Shown in pieces: positions 22,687-34,356 of a stretch of DNA of 64,000 nt; position 1 is the first letter of the stretch, and each line of letters opens with the position of its first letter. This DNA is from Seiridium cupressi (lineage: Eukaryota > Ascomycota > Sordariomycetes > Amphisphaeriales > Sporocadaceae). The stretch spans positions 612,277 to 676,276 of the forward strand of contig JARVKI010000011.1 of the NCBI GenBank assembly GCA_036674765.1, written 5' to 3'. A model generated the notes under the pieces. It did no database searches. It saw only the letters and a program-made list of their open reading frames with translations, and was not told the DNA's origin. The position numbers were made by a program, and so were the translations under genes.

Positions 22687-24617
22687 ATGCAGGACATTCC
22701 TCGGACTATTTTCCACGACAAAGGTGACAGATCCCATCTTGTCAAGGCAGTGCCGAACATAAAGGAGTCGACAGAGTACACAGACCCATTGCGAACATCG
22801 TTGCCCTGTATCGAAGAGCCTCGCCGTGTGACCGCTGATCTAGACTCGTTGAGCGTGCGACAAGCAGAAGCGCATAATTGCCATAAATACCTGTCGATAG
22901 ACGACACAATATCTCCGAGTACCGCCCATCATGCTAGTTCACTCGCAGATCCAGGACAAGGGGCGGTTTCGCCGTCTTTTGGAGAGAGTCGAGAAGGCCT
23001 TTCTGGCGAATATTCGCCCGTCGATCCCCTACAGGCCCCGGTGGTTGATAGCAACCCCTACCGAGATCCCAAGCCAATCCCGCATGTATCACCTCCGATA
23101 TTTGTTTACCAGCATAGCGAGAATGCAATCAGCCAAAAACACCGAGACAGATTCCCTCAAGTTGTCGAAACGTTTCGGCATAACATGGAGCGCGACGAGG
23201 CTTTGAGAGATAACATGAAGTTCGTTGACTACGGTTTACGAATGTGCGGGCAGTCCAAGCAAAATTGCCATCCGTCTATTCTGGTCTTCTGCCGCCAGAG
23301 GGAATTTAAAGCGCTTAGAAAGCTCTTCAATAGCAGGAGTTTGATGACTCAGTATCGTCGGCAAACATCGTCTTCTCAAAACTCCCGGGGATTTTGGCGG
23401 CCAAGCCCAACCGTGACGGTGACAAATCCTCACAGACCACTCTTCGATATCTACTTCTGGCGTGACGTGAGGCCAAGAACTCTGCTCTGGAACGATATTG
23501 GCCTTTCAGAGCAAATCAGATATGGCCAACACCATAACTTGACGTTGTGTGGTGCCCCAATCTATAGATCTCGTGGTATAACAAGATGTTCAACTTTAGG
23601 ATGTTTGATCCAAGTTGGATCTAACATATATGGTTGAACCACTTGCCACGGTGTAGCATCTACGGATTTGCCTTCGCTGCGTGAGATGGAGACAGAACCA
23701 ATTCCTGCCTTCAAGCTAGAAGAGCGAAGGACGGAGCTCAGCACCACCGAAGAAACTCCGTATGAATCACTGGAAATTGAGGACTTTGTCGACAACATTA
23801 CTTATGAGGATCTCACTGACGATGAATCGGATGACAATTTCGGTGACTCTTGGAGTGAGTCTGAAGTCGACCCCCAGGCCACCCGAAGGTTGTACGAAAG
23901 CAATCTTTCCACTACACACGGGCGGGGGCGATTTTGATATGGATTTAGATTGGGCGCTCGTACCTCTAGATGGAGAAACACAAATCCATCCCAACGCATA
24001 TACTGATAGGTCTAGCAAGCCGTTCAAACCGATCTTCGTCTCATCGGTGACTTCAACTGTATTTCAAGTGGAAACGGACGTCCTTGTCATCGTATCACAG
24101 AACAATGTCTTGAAAGAGAAGCTTATGCCCACAATTACGTATTTGGGTGGCATCAATGGCCAGGTACCGTCTCAAGTCCAACAGCTTGTCATGTGCCAGG
24201 GCGAAGGTAGGATTGTGACTGATACTGACAAAACGTCATAAACTAACGCTTCGACTAGAACTCACTGCAGGCCACTCCGGCTCTGTCGTTGTGGATGCCT
24301 TGTCCGCAGTGGCATATGGGTATGTCGTGGCCTTGAATCCCCTAGGCGAGGTTTACATCGCATCCATGCCCGAAACCTTCAAGCAGATCAAGGAGTTCTG
24401 CAACGCCCATGATGTTACGTTTCCTGACCCTTTGTCTTCGCTGCTCGACCTTGTCACTCGGGTTCTTAGGACAGATTTCGCCCGAGCGATGGACTATTTA
24501 GTCAATCTGGAAGGTTCAATCTCAGCAAGTCGGTTTTTGGATAACAAAGATGTTGTCCACTCGTGCAACGAGCTATTTCCCCTTATTTCAGGAGGCTACA
24601 ATCAACGAAGCGATAAG
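22687..24617 (+). pseudogene. Trypsin-fold (S1-like) fungal protein with premature stop
   Basis: The reading frame from 22687 encodes a region common in Pezizomycotina trypsin-fold proteins (HPSILVFCRQREFKALRKLF, then FDIYFWRDVRPRTLLW). It enters the catalytic-like part with GCLIQVGSNIYG, and there an in-frame TGA at 23635-23637 precedes TTCHG, where the family reads Leu-Thr and then the His. The frame continues open after the stop. Candidate triad positions are His (codon at 23647), Asp in LDWALV (23948) and Ser in GHSGS (24276). Between 23855 and 23935 the frame moves by one, through either an unusual 46-base intron or an indel. A good intron follows at 24190-24258 with CTAAC. The last donor is at 24618, and its acceptor leads in phase into the next entry. 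Confidence 0.55.
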
Positions 24618-24666
24618 GTATCGTTATCTGTACTTGATCACTCGAAATAGACTAACTTGACTCAAG

Positions 24667-26027
24667 GCTCGAATTGAGCGTTTGGTTTTCACGGTCTCTT
24701 TTGCTATCAAATTATCCTTGCGGATCGAACTCGAGGCAAATCCATCGCGAGAGCAAATGATAAATAAAACGGGCGGCGGAGCTTCGACCAAGAGCTTTGA
24801 CGAGATGAACTCAGTTCATTCAAATCTGCAGCCTCGAACCTACCCTGATGAAATCGACGATATTTCTCTCCTTGATCTGTTAGCTGTCGTTATCGAGGCC
24901 GCTAGGACTCCCGAGTCGCAGATTTTAATTCACAACTTGTCCATAGATTTGACTGATGAAAATGTTGATTCTATACTGACTTCTCCCGAGAGAGCAGTCA
25001 TCATCGAGGTGATAACCACGGAATCTCCCGTGGGTCCTGAAATGCAATTTGTTATGCATTTTAAGACGACCGAAGAGGTACGGAATTTCAGAGATTTAGT
25101 AGATGCCACATCGATTTCATATGATAAGATACTGAGGGTGGTCGATTGGGATGAGGAATCCGGGTCACAAATTCTCCAGGCGAGAGCCAACAACAAGCTT
25201 GCTCTCGTCACACAATCGCCAATCGGCAACCACTTGACTTGGGGCATCACTGAGGGAGATGAGACGAGGGGCTGGAGTGATCCTCTTTCTCTTGCTATGA
25301 GGAATCTCGGCGTTACCCTGGACACAGTCGCTCCTGAAACGCCATCCGTGTCAACAACACCTTGGTACTCTAATCAGACATTCGAGTCCTTTCGTTCAAG
25401 CATGTTTTCGCAAACAATGACAGACGACTCAATGGATATGATACTCAGTCAGGATCTTCGAGGGGTCGGGTTCCCACAAACAGCTTTCACCCACCAGCAC
25501 TCACCGTGTAATATGCTTCACGTCGATAACCTACCGATTGAAACTTCGGAAGAGTAAATGAAGGGAATGTTCTGAAGTAACGGGGATATAAACGTATCTG
25601 CTTCCGAAATAAGTAATATAGACCTATGTGTTTAGTTGAATTCAAAGATGTTTTGTTTGTAACTAAAGCGTTACACGACCTTCACGGCAAAATCCTTTCT
25701 AATATTGTGGAAGGCGGGATTCGTCTGAGTTTCTCCAATATTCGTCTGAGTGTCAACGGGATGAGTATGAGTTTCAAGAATCCTCCTGGTCTCCGCTCTG
25801 GGCAAAAACCGAGCCTTGGTGGTGCTTCCATCATGGCAGACTCCGGGCAAGGATTCAGCGGTGCAAACTGCCCTCCTCCCAGTTATCCTGAACCACCGGG
25901 ATTAGGACAACAGGCACCTAGCTCGTATTCCTGTCTTTATGAGTCAATGAGAACAGAATATTCCAGTCACGGACCTGCAGCATGGCAAGAGTTTGCTTTG
26001 GGTGCTCCTAGCCCTCAACCCCAATAG
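24667..26027 (+). pseudogene. WHI3-like RNA-binding protein remnant
   Basis: The first part, to 25557, is open for about 297 codons. It contains a possible diverged RNA-recognition motif (SQILIHNLSIDLTDENVDS) and ends with SPCNMLHVDNLPIETSEE, the beginning of the C-terminal RRM of Whi3-type proteins. Whi3 binds cell-cycle and other mRNAs. The rest of that RRM is still readable but broken: a TAA at 25555, then a frame change near 25575. In the new frame, RGYKRICFRNK is flanked by TAA codons where the family has Gln, and CLVEFKDVLFVTKALHDLHGK to RLSFS follows. The tail to 26027 is Pro/Gly/Ser-rich. The upstream trypsin-fold reading frame splices into it in phase, so the two may once have been one gene or the model may be chance. 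Confidence 0.6.
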
Positions 26028-26307
26028 GCGGCGTATCGACGCTAGTCTGTGAACACTTTCACACCTATATCTGCTCAGACAAGGAATATATAGATGAAAA
26101 CGTGATTGTGTTCGAGCGAACTGGCATCTCGAAAAGGACAGAAGGAAAAGTCGCATATAGAGCTGGAACAAGAGAGAACAAGGTCCCTGCAAGCTGGTAT
26201 ACACGAATTAGGATCTTGTGGCCAACGTTCAATCTGCGTATGAGTACCAAGTGAAGCAGTTTTCTAACCATGGATGAAGTAACATGTTGATTTTCCATCC
26301 AACGTGC

Positions 26308-27997
26308 TCATGTGTCTAAATGAATACAGTAACTGAAGTTTTTTGTCTTGGTCAACCTGATTTCATTTTCTCTTTCCAACTTATCAAGAGCTTTACGAAT
26401 ACGACTGATTGCAAGAATCACAACATCGGTGCTATATTCAGTAAAGACAAGTCGGAAGTGTCCCGGTTGATCGAACTCCGCAAACTGTCTCAGTTTAGTT
26501 GACATCAGGGAGCAAAGCCAAGACCAGTAAAACTCACTTCTCCAGCGTTGATGAATACACCATGATCTATCAACCACTCACAAAGCTGCATTTCATGACT
26601 TGGTGAGTTGCCGGACGAGCTGCCGGTGGTCAGTGAGCTGTTGGAGTCTTCCCCTCCAAAACATCCTATCCATCTGCTAAGGTCGATAAAGATGAAGAGG
26701 CCAGCATTTGCTTTCATGAATGGAATTCCGTAGCCCACAAGGGCGCTCCGAGTTTCCTCATATGCTCCAGCGAGCCTTGTTCGGAGCAGAGTTAAATATT
26801 CGTGCAATTTTTCTTCCTGTGCCACGAAATTTTGTACAAAGCTCGCGGAAAACGTAGTTATCCACGTGAACCATCTGTTTAAGATGCTCTGTGAGTAGTG
26901 GAAAATTATTTGGGGAAACGAAGAGCTCACTCACGTCACTCTGCGTGCCGCTGCAAGCACTTCTTTATTGCGTGTCACAAGAAACCCCATACGCAAGCCG
27001 CCCATATTGAAGTCCTTGCTCATCCCATATAGACAATGGGCATTTGCATGGGTAGTCAGTTTGCCATCATCAGGAATGCTGAGGACAGATGAGAACTCAT
27101 CAAGCTCAGCCGCAGAATGACCTGGTAGGCGAAACTGAGACATGGCATATATTTCATCCGCAACTAGGTGCATGTCACGTCTTGTACAAAACCTCGCCAG
27201 TGCAGAGAGCGTCTTCTGAGAATAACAGCGGCCCTGAGGATTGGCAGGATTACAAATGAACAGAACCCGACACCTAACGCCTTGTTTTGCTTGAACATCG
27301 ACGGCGGCTTCCAAGGCAGCTACCAACGCGTCCGCAGAGGACGAAACAAATTGGTCGCGAATGTGGGAGCAAGAGACCGGAACCGCTTTGACATCAGAAC
27401 GGACTGTGGTGTCGTAATCAAGCATGTAGAAGGTGGGAGTTGGGTAGATGATGGCTTCGCCTGGGTTGCACAGAGTCCAAGCAATGAGGTCTATGAGCGA
27501 CGTCACACCGTTGGCTGCTATGATGTGCTCTTTTGTGAGTAACGAACTCGGGCGAAAATGACGGTTGAAGAATGCTGCCATTGCCTTCAACAGCCCCGGC
27601 CCACCGGATACAGCGCCGTATGAAAGCACTGTTATGATGTATTATTACACTAGCCATACCGAGAAGGACCAACGACGTGACGGGTTGGGATATACTGACT
27701 GTCCTGAAGTGGTAGCTTGTGCGTATTCTCTTCTATGAACCTGTCCATCCAGTCCTTCATTAGAATATTACTGGCCCCTGACAGGTTAATGATACCGTCA
27801 GGCTCGCTTTCCTGGTCAAATTGTGGGCGCAATTTGACCTTCTCCATCAGAGCCCATGCTGACCCTCCCTTGAAAGCTGCGAGAGCCCTTTCCGAAACTC
27901 CGAACGTGTTCTTGAATCTCATGTCGGATGTAAACCCAGTTGTAGAGATGTTGGTTCTGGGGAGGGGAAGCATGTTGTCTCGAAACGTTGGCAGCAT
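26308..27997 (-). CDS. PLP-dependent class I/II aminotransferase (ACC synthase-like)
   Basis: Four exons join in phase to 501 residues: 27997-27700 (GTCAGT donor), 27628-26935, 26874-26538 and 26484-26308. The fold-type I landmarks are in order: an N-terminal INLSGASN block, SYGAVSGGPGLLKAMAAFF (cofactor phosphate region), the NPANPQGRCYS loop, the VADEIYAMSQF strand that contacts the pyridine nitrogen, and the Schiff-base Lys near residue 304 in YGMSKDFNMGGLRMGFLVT. C-terminal NAGEFAEFDQPGHFRLVF carries the substrate carboxylate Arg. Fungal members of this group are annotated as ACC synthase-like, but many act on other amino acids, often in secondary metabolism. No biosynthetic cluster surrounds it. 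The substrate is not predictable. Confidence 0.88.
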
Positions 27998-29396
27998 GCT
28001 TTATCTATGTGGATGGGAGACTTGCCTGCATGCGCATCCGTTTACTGGTTTAGGCTTAGCCGGCGGTTCCCAAGCCATAACTGACTTCTGGGCTCGAAGA
28101 CGGCGGAGTTTGATGCTGGGACATAGCTCCCATACCATGCATTACTCCAGATTCTTGAGGCTCCGCGGTCAAGGATCCATGTGTTGTGAGATTATGCCTT
28201 TTGTGGTATAAACTGGTGGCACTTTTCCCTCTACAAGAGAATCTTTACAGTGCTTTCATTTTTCTTTTCTTTTGAGTGGGCTTTCCCATATGGCGAATGA
28301 GTAAATATTGGGGCCTATCATTAGTACATACATGTATGCTAAGATAGATGAGAACGATACAGAGATAAATATTGCTCCAGTGAATGACCGGTGCCATGAT
28401 CCATTGAAATAGTCTAGAGCGATGCTTGAAAGCCTACCGTCGCTGATCATCCTGATCCACCTTAGTCAACTGCCCACCCGGGAGCACACTTTGCATGTCA
28501 CATATGATAAATTTCGTATGATTTCCACTCGTTGGCGTAATTATAATCCTTGGGAGCACAAGAATGTGACCAGAGCAGCTTGATCTAACACTACCCTACG
28601 AGAGACCCACGTAATTCAAACGCTATTAGACGCAGGAACGAGATTGGTGATTGGCTAAATTTTCATGACCAAACAGCTCCTGGAGGATTATGGATGTTGA
28701 AGTACGAAGATGTTCAGTACAATGTATGGGTTGTTATACAAATCCGGGGAGAGGAGTGTATTTTTTTTTAGTGATTATTGGTTACCTAGATTAAGTAGAT
28801 GAGACACCTTTGAGACGCCTGAGCAGGAGCGGCCAGGCCAAGACGTGGGGAAACGCAAGTTTCGTTCTCGACTGCCCAAGTCGATTAGCGCCAGTCCCTG
28901 CAGGCGTAGGGCCCGGAAGCAACCCAGCACGTTTATTACCTTTCCTGTCACCCCACCAGCTAGCTACACCGCCGTAAGTCCAGTTTAACGCCGCTGAGAC
29001 TGACGGACAGCAGGAGCTCGAATTCATCGACATCAAGACTCGCATCTCAGCTCTGCAATCCATCGTCTTCAGGCCACCTACATTACACGCCGTGCCTCGC
29101 AAAATCCTGATCGCTCGCCCGCACGCTTCAATCGCCGGGCCCTAACCGGAGCGCCGCTCCAGCACTGCAGCCTCGTCTCCTGTTGCTGCCCAGTAGCCTG
29201 ACAATCATTCTAAAGCATGTGAAGTTCTAGGTCTAAGCATCTCCGCTCTTTTCGCCTTTGCTTCTAGAAGTCACAGATCCGTGGCTGTCTCCTTGGCGAT
29301 CCCTGCACAGCGATCCTTACGCCATCTTGCGCCCCCCCACCACCATTTTTATAACACATCGAACCGCCTTGTGCCGTCTCAAAAGGAAAGTTCATC
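27998..29396. other. Divergent intergenic region, 1.4 kb
   Basis: Lies between the aminotransferase and the pfkB gene. AT-rich with a T-run near 28761-28770, then GC-rich from about 28800. No coding feature is supported. Confidence 0.5.
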
Positions 29397-30922
29397 ATGG
29401 CAACCGGAAATGAGCCTAAGTCGGATATCGAGGAAAAGGCTCTCGAGGATCAGGTTGATGGAGGCATAGATTTTGTCACGCTGGGCATGTTCATCATTGG
29501 TAAGATGCTCATTTCTTCTTCTGGAAGGCGATTTCAATCGTCCGTTCCCACAATGCACCCTCACAGGACCCAAGGAATCCCGCTCGGATGTTGACGCCAG
29601 CTTAAAAACGTTCACAGTCGTGAGACATGTAATGGACATAACACTCCAATATCTTTCGTAGTCTGAAGATTCCATCAGAGGTCCTGTTCTATGCATTGGA
29701 CTCAAAGTTCTCGACCGGCCTCATCTAGAAACCCACCTACGACTCCAGTGGTTACGGACACTAACGTTATGAAGATGACATCGAATATCTGCCTCCCCAA
29801 CCACCAGTGAAGGATATTCTCGGTGGTGCTGGCACATACTCCGCTCTTGGAGCTCGACTCTTTTCTCCCGGTCTTGAGGCATCCTCAGTCGGATGGATTA
29901 TTGATCAAGGGTCCGACTTTCCGGATGCCCTGACGACCCTCATCGACACATGGGACACATCAGCACTAGTCCGTTCCACCCCTGAACGGTTGACCACTCG
30001 TGGCTGGAACGGTTACGATGAGCATGAGAATCGCGCTTTCCGATATATGACGCCGAAGAAAAGACTCACGGCAGAGGACCTCACGCCATCATTGCTTGCT
30101 TCCCGTTCTTTCCATCTTATTTGCTCGCCGACACGGTGCAGAGAGCTTGTCCTGGAGATTAGGGAACGACGAAGCGGACTGGTGACTGCAGATGGGAAAG
30201 GCCTCCCGAAACCAATTTTTATCTGGGAACCAGTACCAGACCTCTGCACAACGGACGAGCTGCTCAATTGTACGAATACCTTACCATTGATCGATGTGTG
30301 CAGTCCAAACCATTCGGAACTAGCTGGTTTCATGGGAGACAGCGGGCTCGATCCAGAGACTGGTGAGATCAGCACGGCTGCTGTTGAGCGATCCTGCGAG
30401 CAGCTCCTTGGCTCTATGCCTCTACAATCATTTTCACTCGTTGTGCGTGCCGGAGAGAAAGGTTGCTATTTAGCCCGCAACGGTGGTAGGAAACGAAAGG
30501 TGCGCTCCACTGGAAAGAGGAAGAAGCCCGCCGCCGCGATACATGGCAGCCTACAACCTGACACGGACATGATGGCACTTTTTGCCGGTTTATTACAAGA
30601 CCCAGAAGGTTCTGTGACAGAAGAAGAGATCGAGGTCGACCCAGGGGTGGAGAAATGGATTCCAGCCTACCACACGGATAAAGAAAAAGTGGTTGACCCC
30701 ACCGGAGGTGGAAATACATTCCTTGGTGGTCTAGCTGTCGCTCTCGCAAGGGGCAAGGGCTTGGAGGAGGCTGCTCTTTGGGGTAGTGTCGCTGCTAGCT
30801 TCGCAATAGAGCAGGTTGGGCCGCCGAAGCTGGAGAAGGACGAAGGGGGCGTCGAGACCTGGAACGGCATTTCGGTGGACGAGAGGCTCAAGGAATTCCA
30901 GACTCGCCTGGATCAAAGCTAG
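29397..30922 (+). CDS. MAK32-like pfkB-family protein
   Basis: Two exons, 29397-29499 and 29775-30922, join in phase to 416 residues. The 275-base intron ends with ACACTAACG before the acceptor and is long for this window. The protein begins with a short acidic leader, then FVTLGMFIIDDIEY and the pfkB motif ILGGAGTYSALGARLFSP. The C-terminal signature reads VDPTGGGNTFLGGLAVALARG: the position that is catalytic Asp in active pfkB sugar kinases (GAGD) is Asn here. A basic loop (GGRKRKVRSTGKRKK) interrupts the middle. The pattern matches yeast Mak32, a pfkB relative of unknown biochemistry needed there for maintenance of a cytoplasmic dsRNA element. Catalytic competence is doubtful. Confidence 0.82.
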
Positions 30923-31893
30923 ACTCTGTTGGATATACGACACTTTTAGGCTCGGTAATGGAACACCCTGCAGAAGGCTCCGAGAGACATGAGCTGATGC
31001 AATGGACTAGGTAAAACAAAAGGAGCAGTTGCATGGCTTGACAGTTAAGGATTGGGCAGGGCACAACTGACGACTAATAGACTTTGGCTTCGGGGCCTAT
31101 GAACTAAGTTTGCTATATTGTTTCGTGATTCTAACATTAGTCACAATGATACCTATGTAATCACGCTTAACACCAATTTCATCAGTCCCGACTTCAGCGA
31201 AGACTATATGTAATCTTAGTCTTTATGATAACCCCGCTCGTTCGGTCCCATTCCCCTCTATGTAATTGAGTAACAGATAAAGGTCAATTTTCAGCGAAGA
31301 GAGCTAAATATTCCACACTAGCAGAAAGAGTCCCGTAAACAGCCCGCCCCCACCCCTTTCGCATTAGTCGGGCGTCGGGGATGAGTGTTAATTTTTTTTT
31401 TTTAGTTTTTTTCTTTCATAATTTTCGATTAAATTCTCCCAGTCTATCTAGTTATTTCAAACTCGCTGTCAACCTGTCTTATTAGAACCGAGGCCCTCCA
31501 GAGCTCGTGTAAGATGTCACAATTGCGTGATCAATCATGTATGTAAAATTGATGTGATTCAGTGGTTGGTAGCTGGGACCGTCGCTGGTTGTTGTGATAG
31601 CATTCCTTCTTGCGATTCAATCCATGATACGTAGTCTCGGGGTCCTATTGGATGTTGATTGCGGGGTACACTCTTGCGTCGTTTCCCAACGGAGTATATG
31701 GTCATAGTGCATTTGTAAGCGAAAGTATGATTAATTAGTCGCGGTTTTACAAATCCATCAACAAGTTGTGGGCACGATATCAGGTTGTTGGTTTACATTT
31801 AAACGACTCCAGATCATCAGGCGACTGCATGCTAAGCCTCTGGGTTTGCTTTCTCTGTTATATGTTCGTAACAACATCGTTCTACAAAGAAAT
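30923..31893. other. Intergenic, about 1 kb
   Basis: Lies downstream of the pfkB gene and upstream of the GAL80-like gene. It contains a T-rich tract near 31390-31420 preceded by a C-rich patch. No gene is seen. Confidence 0.5.
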
Positions 31894-33161
31894 ATGGCTC
31901 CTATACGCACAGCCGTCATAGGCCTTTCCTCTAACGCCGTCACAAATTGGGCGAACCGGGCGCATCTTCCTTACCTGTTATCTCCAAAAGGGAGATCTAA
32001 ATTCGAGATCATTGCACTATGCAACTCTTCTGTCGATGCTGCCAAAAAGGCTGTCAGGGCATTTGACCTGGCCCCAGAGACCCGAGCATACGGCTCGCCA
32101 GAGGACTTGGCGGCAGATCCAGATGTGCAATTAGTTGTCGTTAGCACGCGTGTAGACAAGCATTACGAGACGGCACTCCCCAGCCTGAAGACGGGCAAGA
32201 ACGTGTATGTTGAGTGGCCCTTGGCGGAGAACCTAGCCAGAGCCGAAGAGCTAGCGCAATTGGCAAAGGAAAAGGGGGTGAAGACGGTAGTCGGCCTACA
32301 GGTGAGCCTCCATGTAATCGCCTGGGGCCAGCGCTATGGGAGATAAAGGAAGAAACTGACTGGAAAATTCAAAGGGACGGTTCACTCCTCCTTTGATTAA
32401 GCTCCGGGAGTTGATCGCTAGTGGGCGAATCGGAAAAGTTCTGAGCAGCAAAGTGTCTGCGTTTGGGGGAGCCATGCACAGAGAAAATTTGACCAATGGT
32501 CTGAGGTATTTTACCGACAGGAAAGTTGGGGGTAATTTCCTCACCATCGGTTTTGGTCACAGTAAGTCTGCGTACTTCGGGTGGAACGGCCTAGCCCTGG
32601 CTAACCCAGCCATCAGTATCCGACAACATTCAGTATGTGCTCGGTGATATCCAGAACATTCAATCGAAACTACAAATCCAGCGGCCCGACGCCAAGCTTA
32701 TAGACCGCGCGTCCGGCGAGGTCACAGAGGTTGTCAAGTCAGACGTGCCTGACCTCGTCTTCATCAATGGCACACTGCCGGAATCAGATATTACCGTGGA
32801 GGGAGCTTCCATCAGCATCGACGCTCGACGTGGTCAGCCTTTCAAGGGCGAGCCAGCCTTCATATGGACCATAAACGGAGGAAAGGGGGAGATCCTTCTC
32901 ACTTCCTACAATGGACCGTCCATTGGTGTCAATTCGGCCGACGTCGTGATCAAGATACACGATCACGAGACAGATGAGGTGCAAAAGGTCGACTGGGAGG
33001 CCAGCCCCTCTGAACTTCTGCCTCCAGCGGGTAGGAGCATCGCTGCGCTGTACGAAGCGTATGCCGCTGGAGACGCGTCGAAATATGCAGATTTTGAACA
33101 TGCCTTGAAACGACACAAGCAGCTAGACAGCATCTTGGCTAGCTTCGACGCCGCAAAATAA
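31894..33161 (+). CDS. GAL80-like Gfo/Idh/MocA family oxidoreductase
   Basis: Three exons, 31894-32301, 32375-32561 and 32617-33161, join in phase to 379 residues. The N-terminal Rossmann part is RTAVIGLSSNAVTNWANRAHLPYL, followed by VQLVVVSTRVDKHYETALPSLKTGKNVYVEWPL, which resembles yeast Gal80 (VEW in place of the EKP of active dehydrogenases). The second domain begins QGRFTPPLIKLRELIASG. Loss of the Lys in EKP suggests a ligand-sensing rather than catalytic role, as in Gal80, but no Gal4-type regulator lies nearby, and in filamentous fungi such proteins are mostly unstudied. The start at 31894 fits the Rossmann strand; an open frame further upstream is leader. Confidence 0.82.
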
Positions 33162-34356
33162 GATCATACTCACTTTGGTGAGAATGTCGACTGAGGCATC
33201 AAGTTTGACACAAGTTGCCAGTGTTCTTGGACTGGAACAGCAGAGCTTCGCAAAGAAGCCATTTGCTCCGATGCCAAAGGACAAAAGCAGTCCGGGGTAT
33301 GAATGTTGACGTGTACGTAGCCTGGTCAGAAAACGGACCACAGGGATGGAAAACGAAAGGCTCCTGCTTTTGCTATTCGATATGTTATATTGTTAGTAAT
33401 TCTGTAGGTATCAACTGAGTATTTGTATAGTGTTGTTAAACTGTCTTGGCTGGTTGGCGTGGGCTTGGCTAACACCCTAAGTTCTCCAAAAACGTGCGTC
33501 CAAGTGCGACAATGACCTATCTAGAAGGTCCCTTCTTTTTCATTGAAGATGCCTCGGATGATGACAAACAATCAAAAGTGTACTTTCGCTCCAGCGAGCT
33601 TTTGGATCTGTGTCTGTATCGATTCACCATTACTACTAGCTTGGTCCATTCCAGGCATAATATCTCCCCTCCCCTTCTTCTCTGAGAAGACAGCAATAAA
33701 GGTTAAATACGATAGCAACAATTTTATCATAGCCTTACTTTTTTGTGAGTTGGTCTAACTGCCAAATACTTTTAGATCTTTGTAATAGTCGTGATAATAC
33801 TTTGCCCCAGTAGGCTACTTGATAGAGCTCGTCTGAGGGGAAAATGTTGCTGATATGACCGATGAAGCAGCGAGAGAAATGGAAGAAGGGCTAAGATCCA
33901 ATGCTCATAAGACCAACGTACTCGACACGCTACAGCATCCCGCACGAACTGATTGGATTAGAACGTATTGACTAATAGCTTTATCAGTGGGCAGCCCGCA
34001 GAAGGGCCGTGCCGTATTTCAGAGCTTGTCATCTATCGAATGTGTGGACAGGGCTGGTTGCGGGGCCATATAACGACGACAATAGTTTGAGAAATCGGAA
34101 AACGCCCGATATCTCTATCGCGTAATATCTATTCGCAGGTTCGTCTGACTAGTGAGTGGTTTCAGTGGATCAATTATTGCTTAGGGACAGGCATGGATTG
34201 CGCAATCCCAACGCACTCGGAAGTCGGGCCATGGCGAATATAAACTGTAGATGACGCAATTGACCACATCCCGATGCCTCATTATAAGTATATGAGGAAC
34301 AGTTCATATAGCAAACAAATCTCAAACTTTCGGCAATACCTGTCGTCTGTGTTAAG
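33162..34356. other. Intergenic, 1.2 kb upstream of transporter
   Basis: AT-rich region that must hold the transporter promoter. No motif or gene is recognised. Confidence 0.5.

Noticed and set aside
27600..27700. Alternative donor GTCCTT giving a 41-base intron in the aminotransferase
   Set aside because: Too short for a usual fungal intron; the upstream GTCAGT donor keeps phase and gives a 71-base intron.
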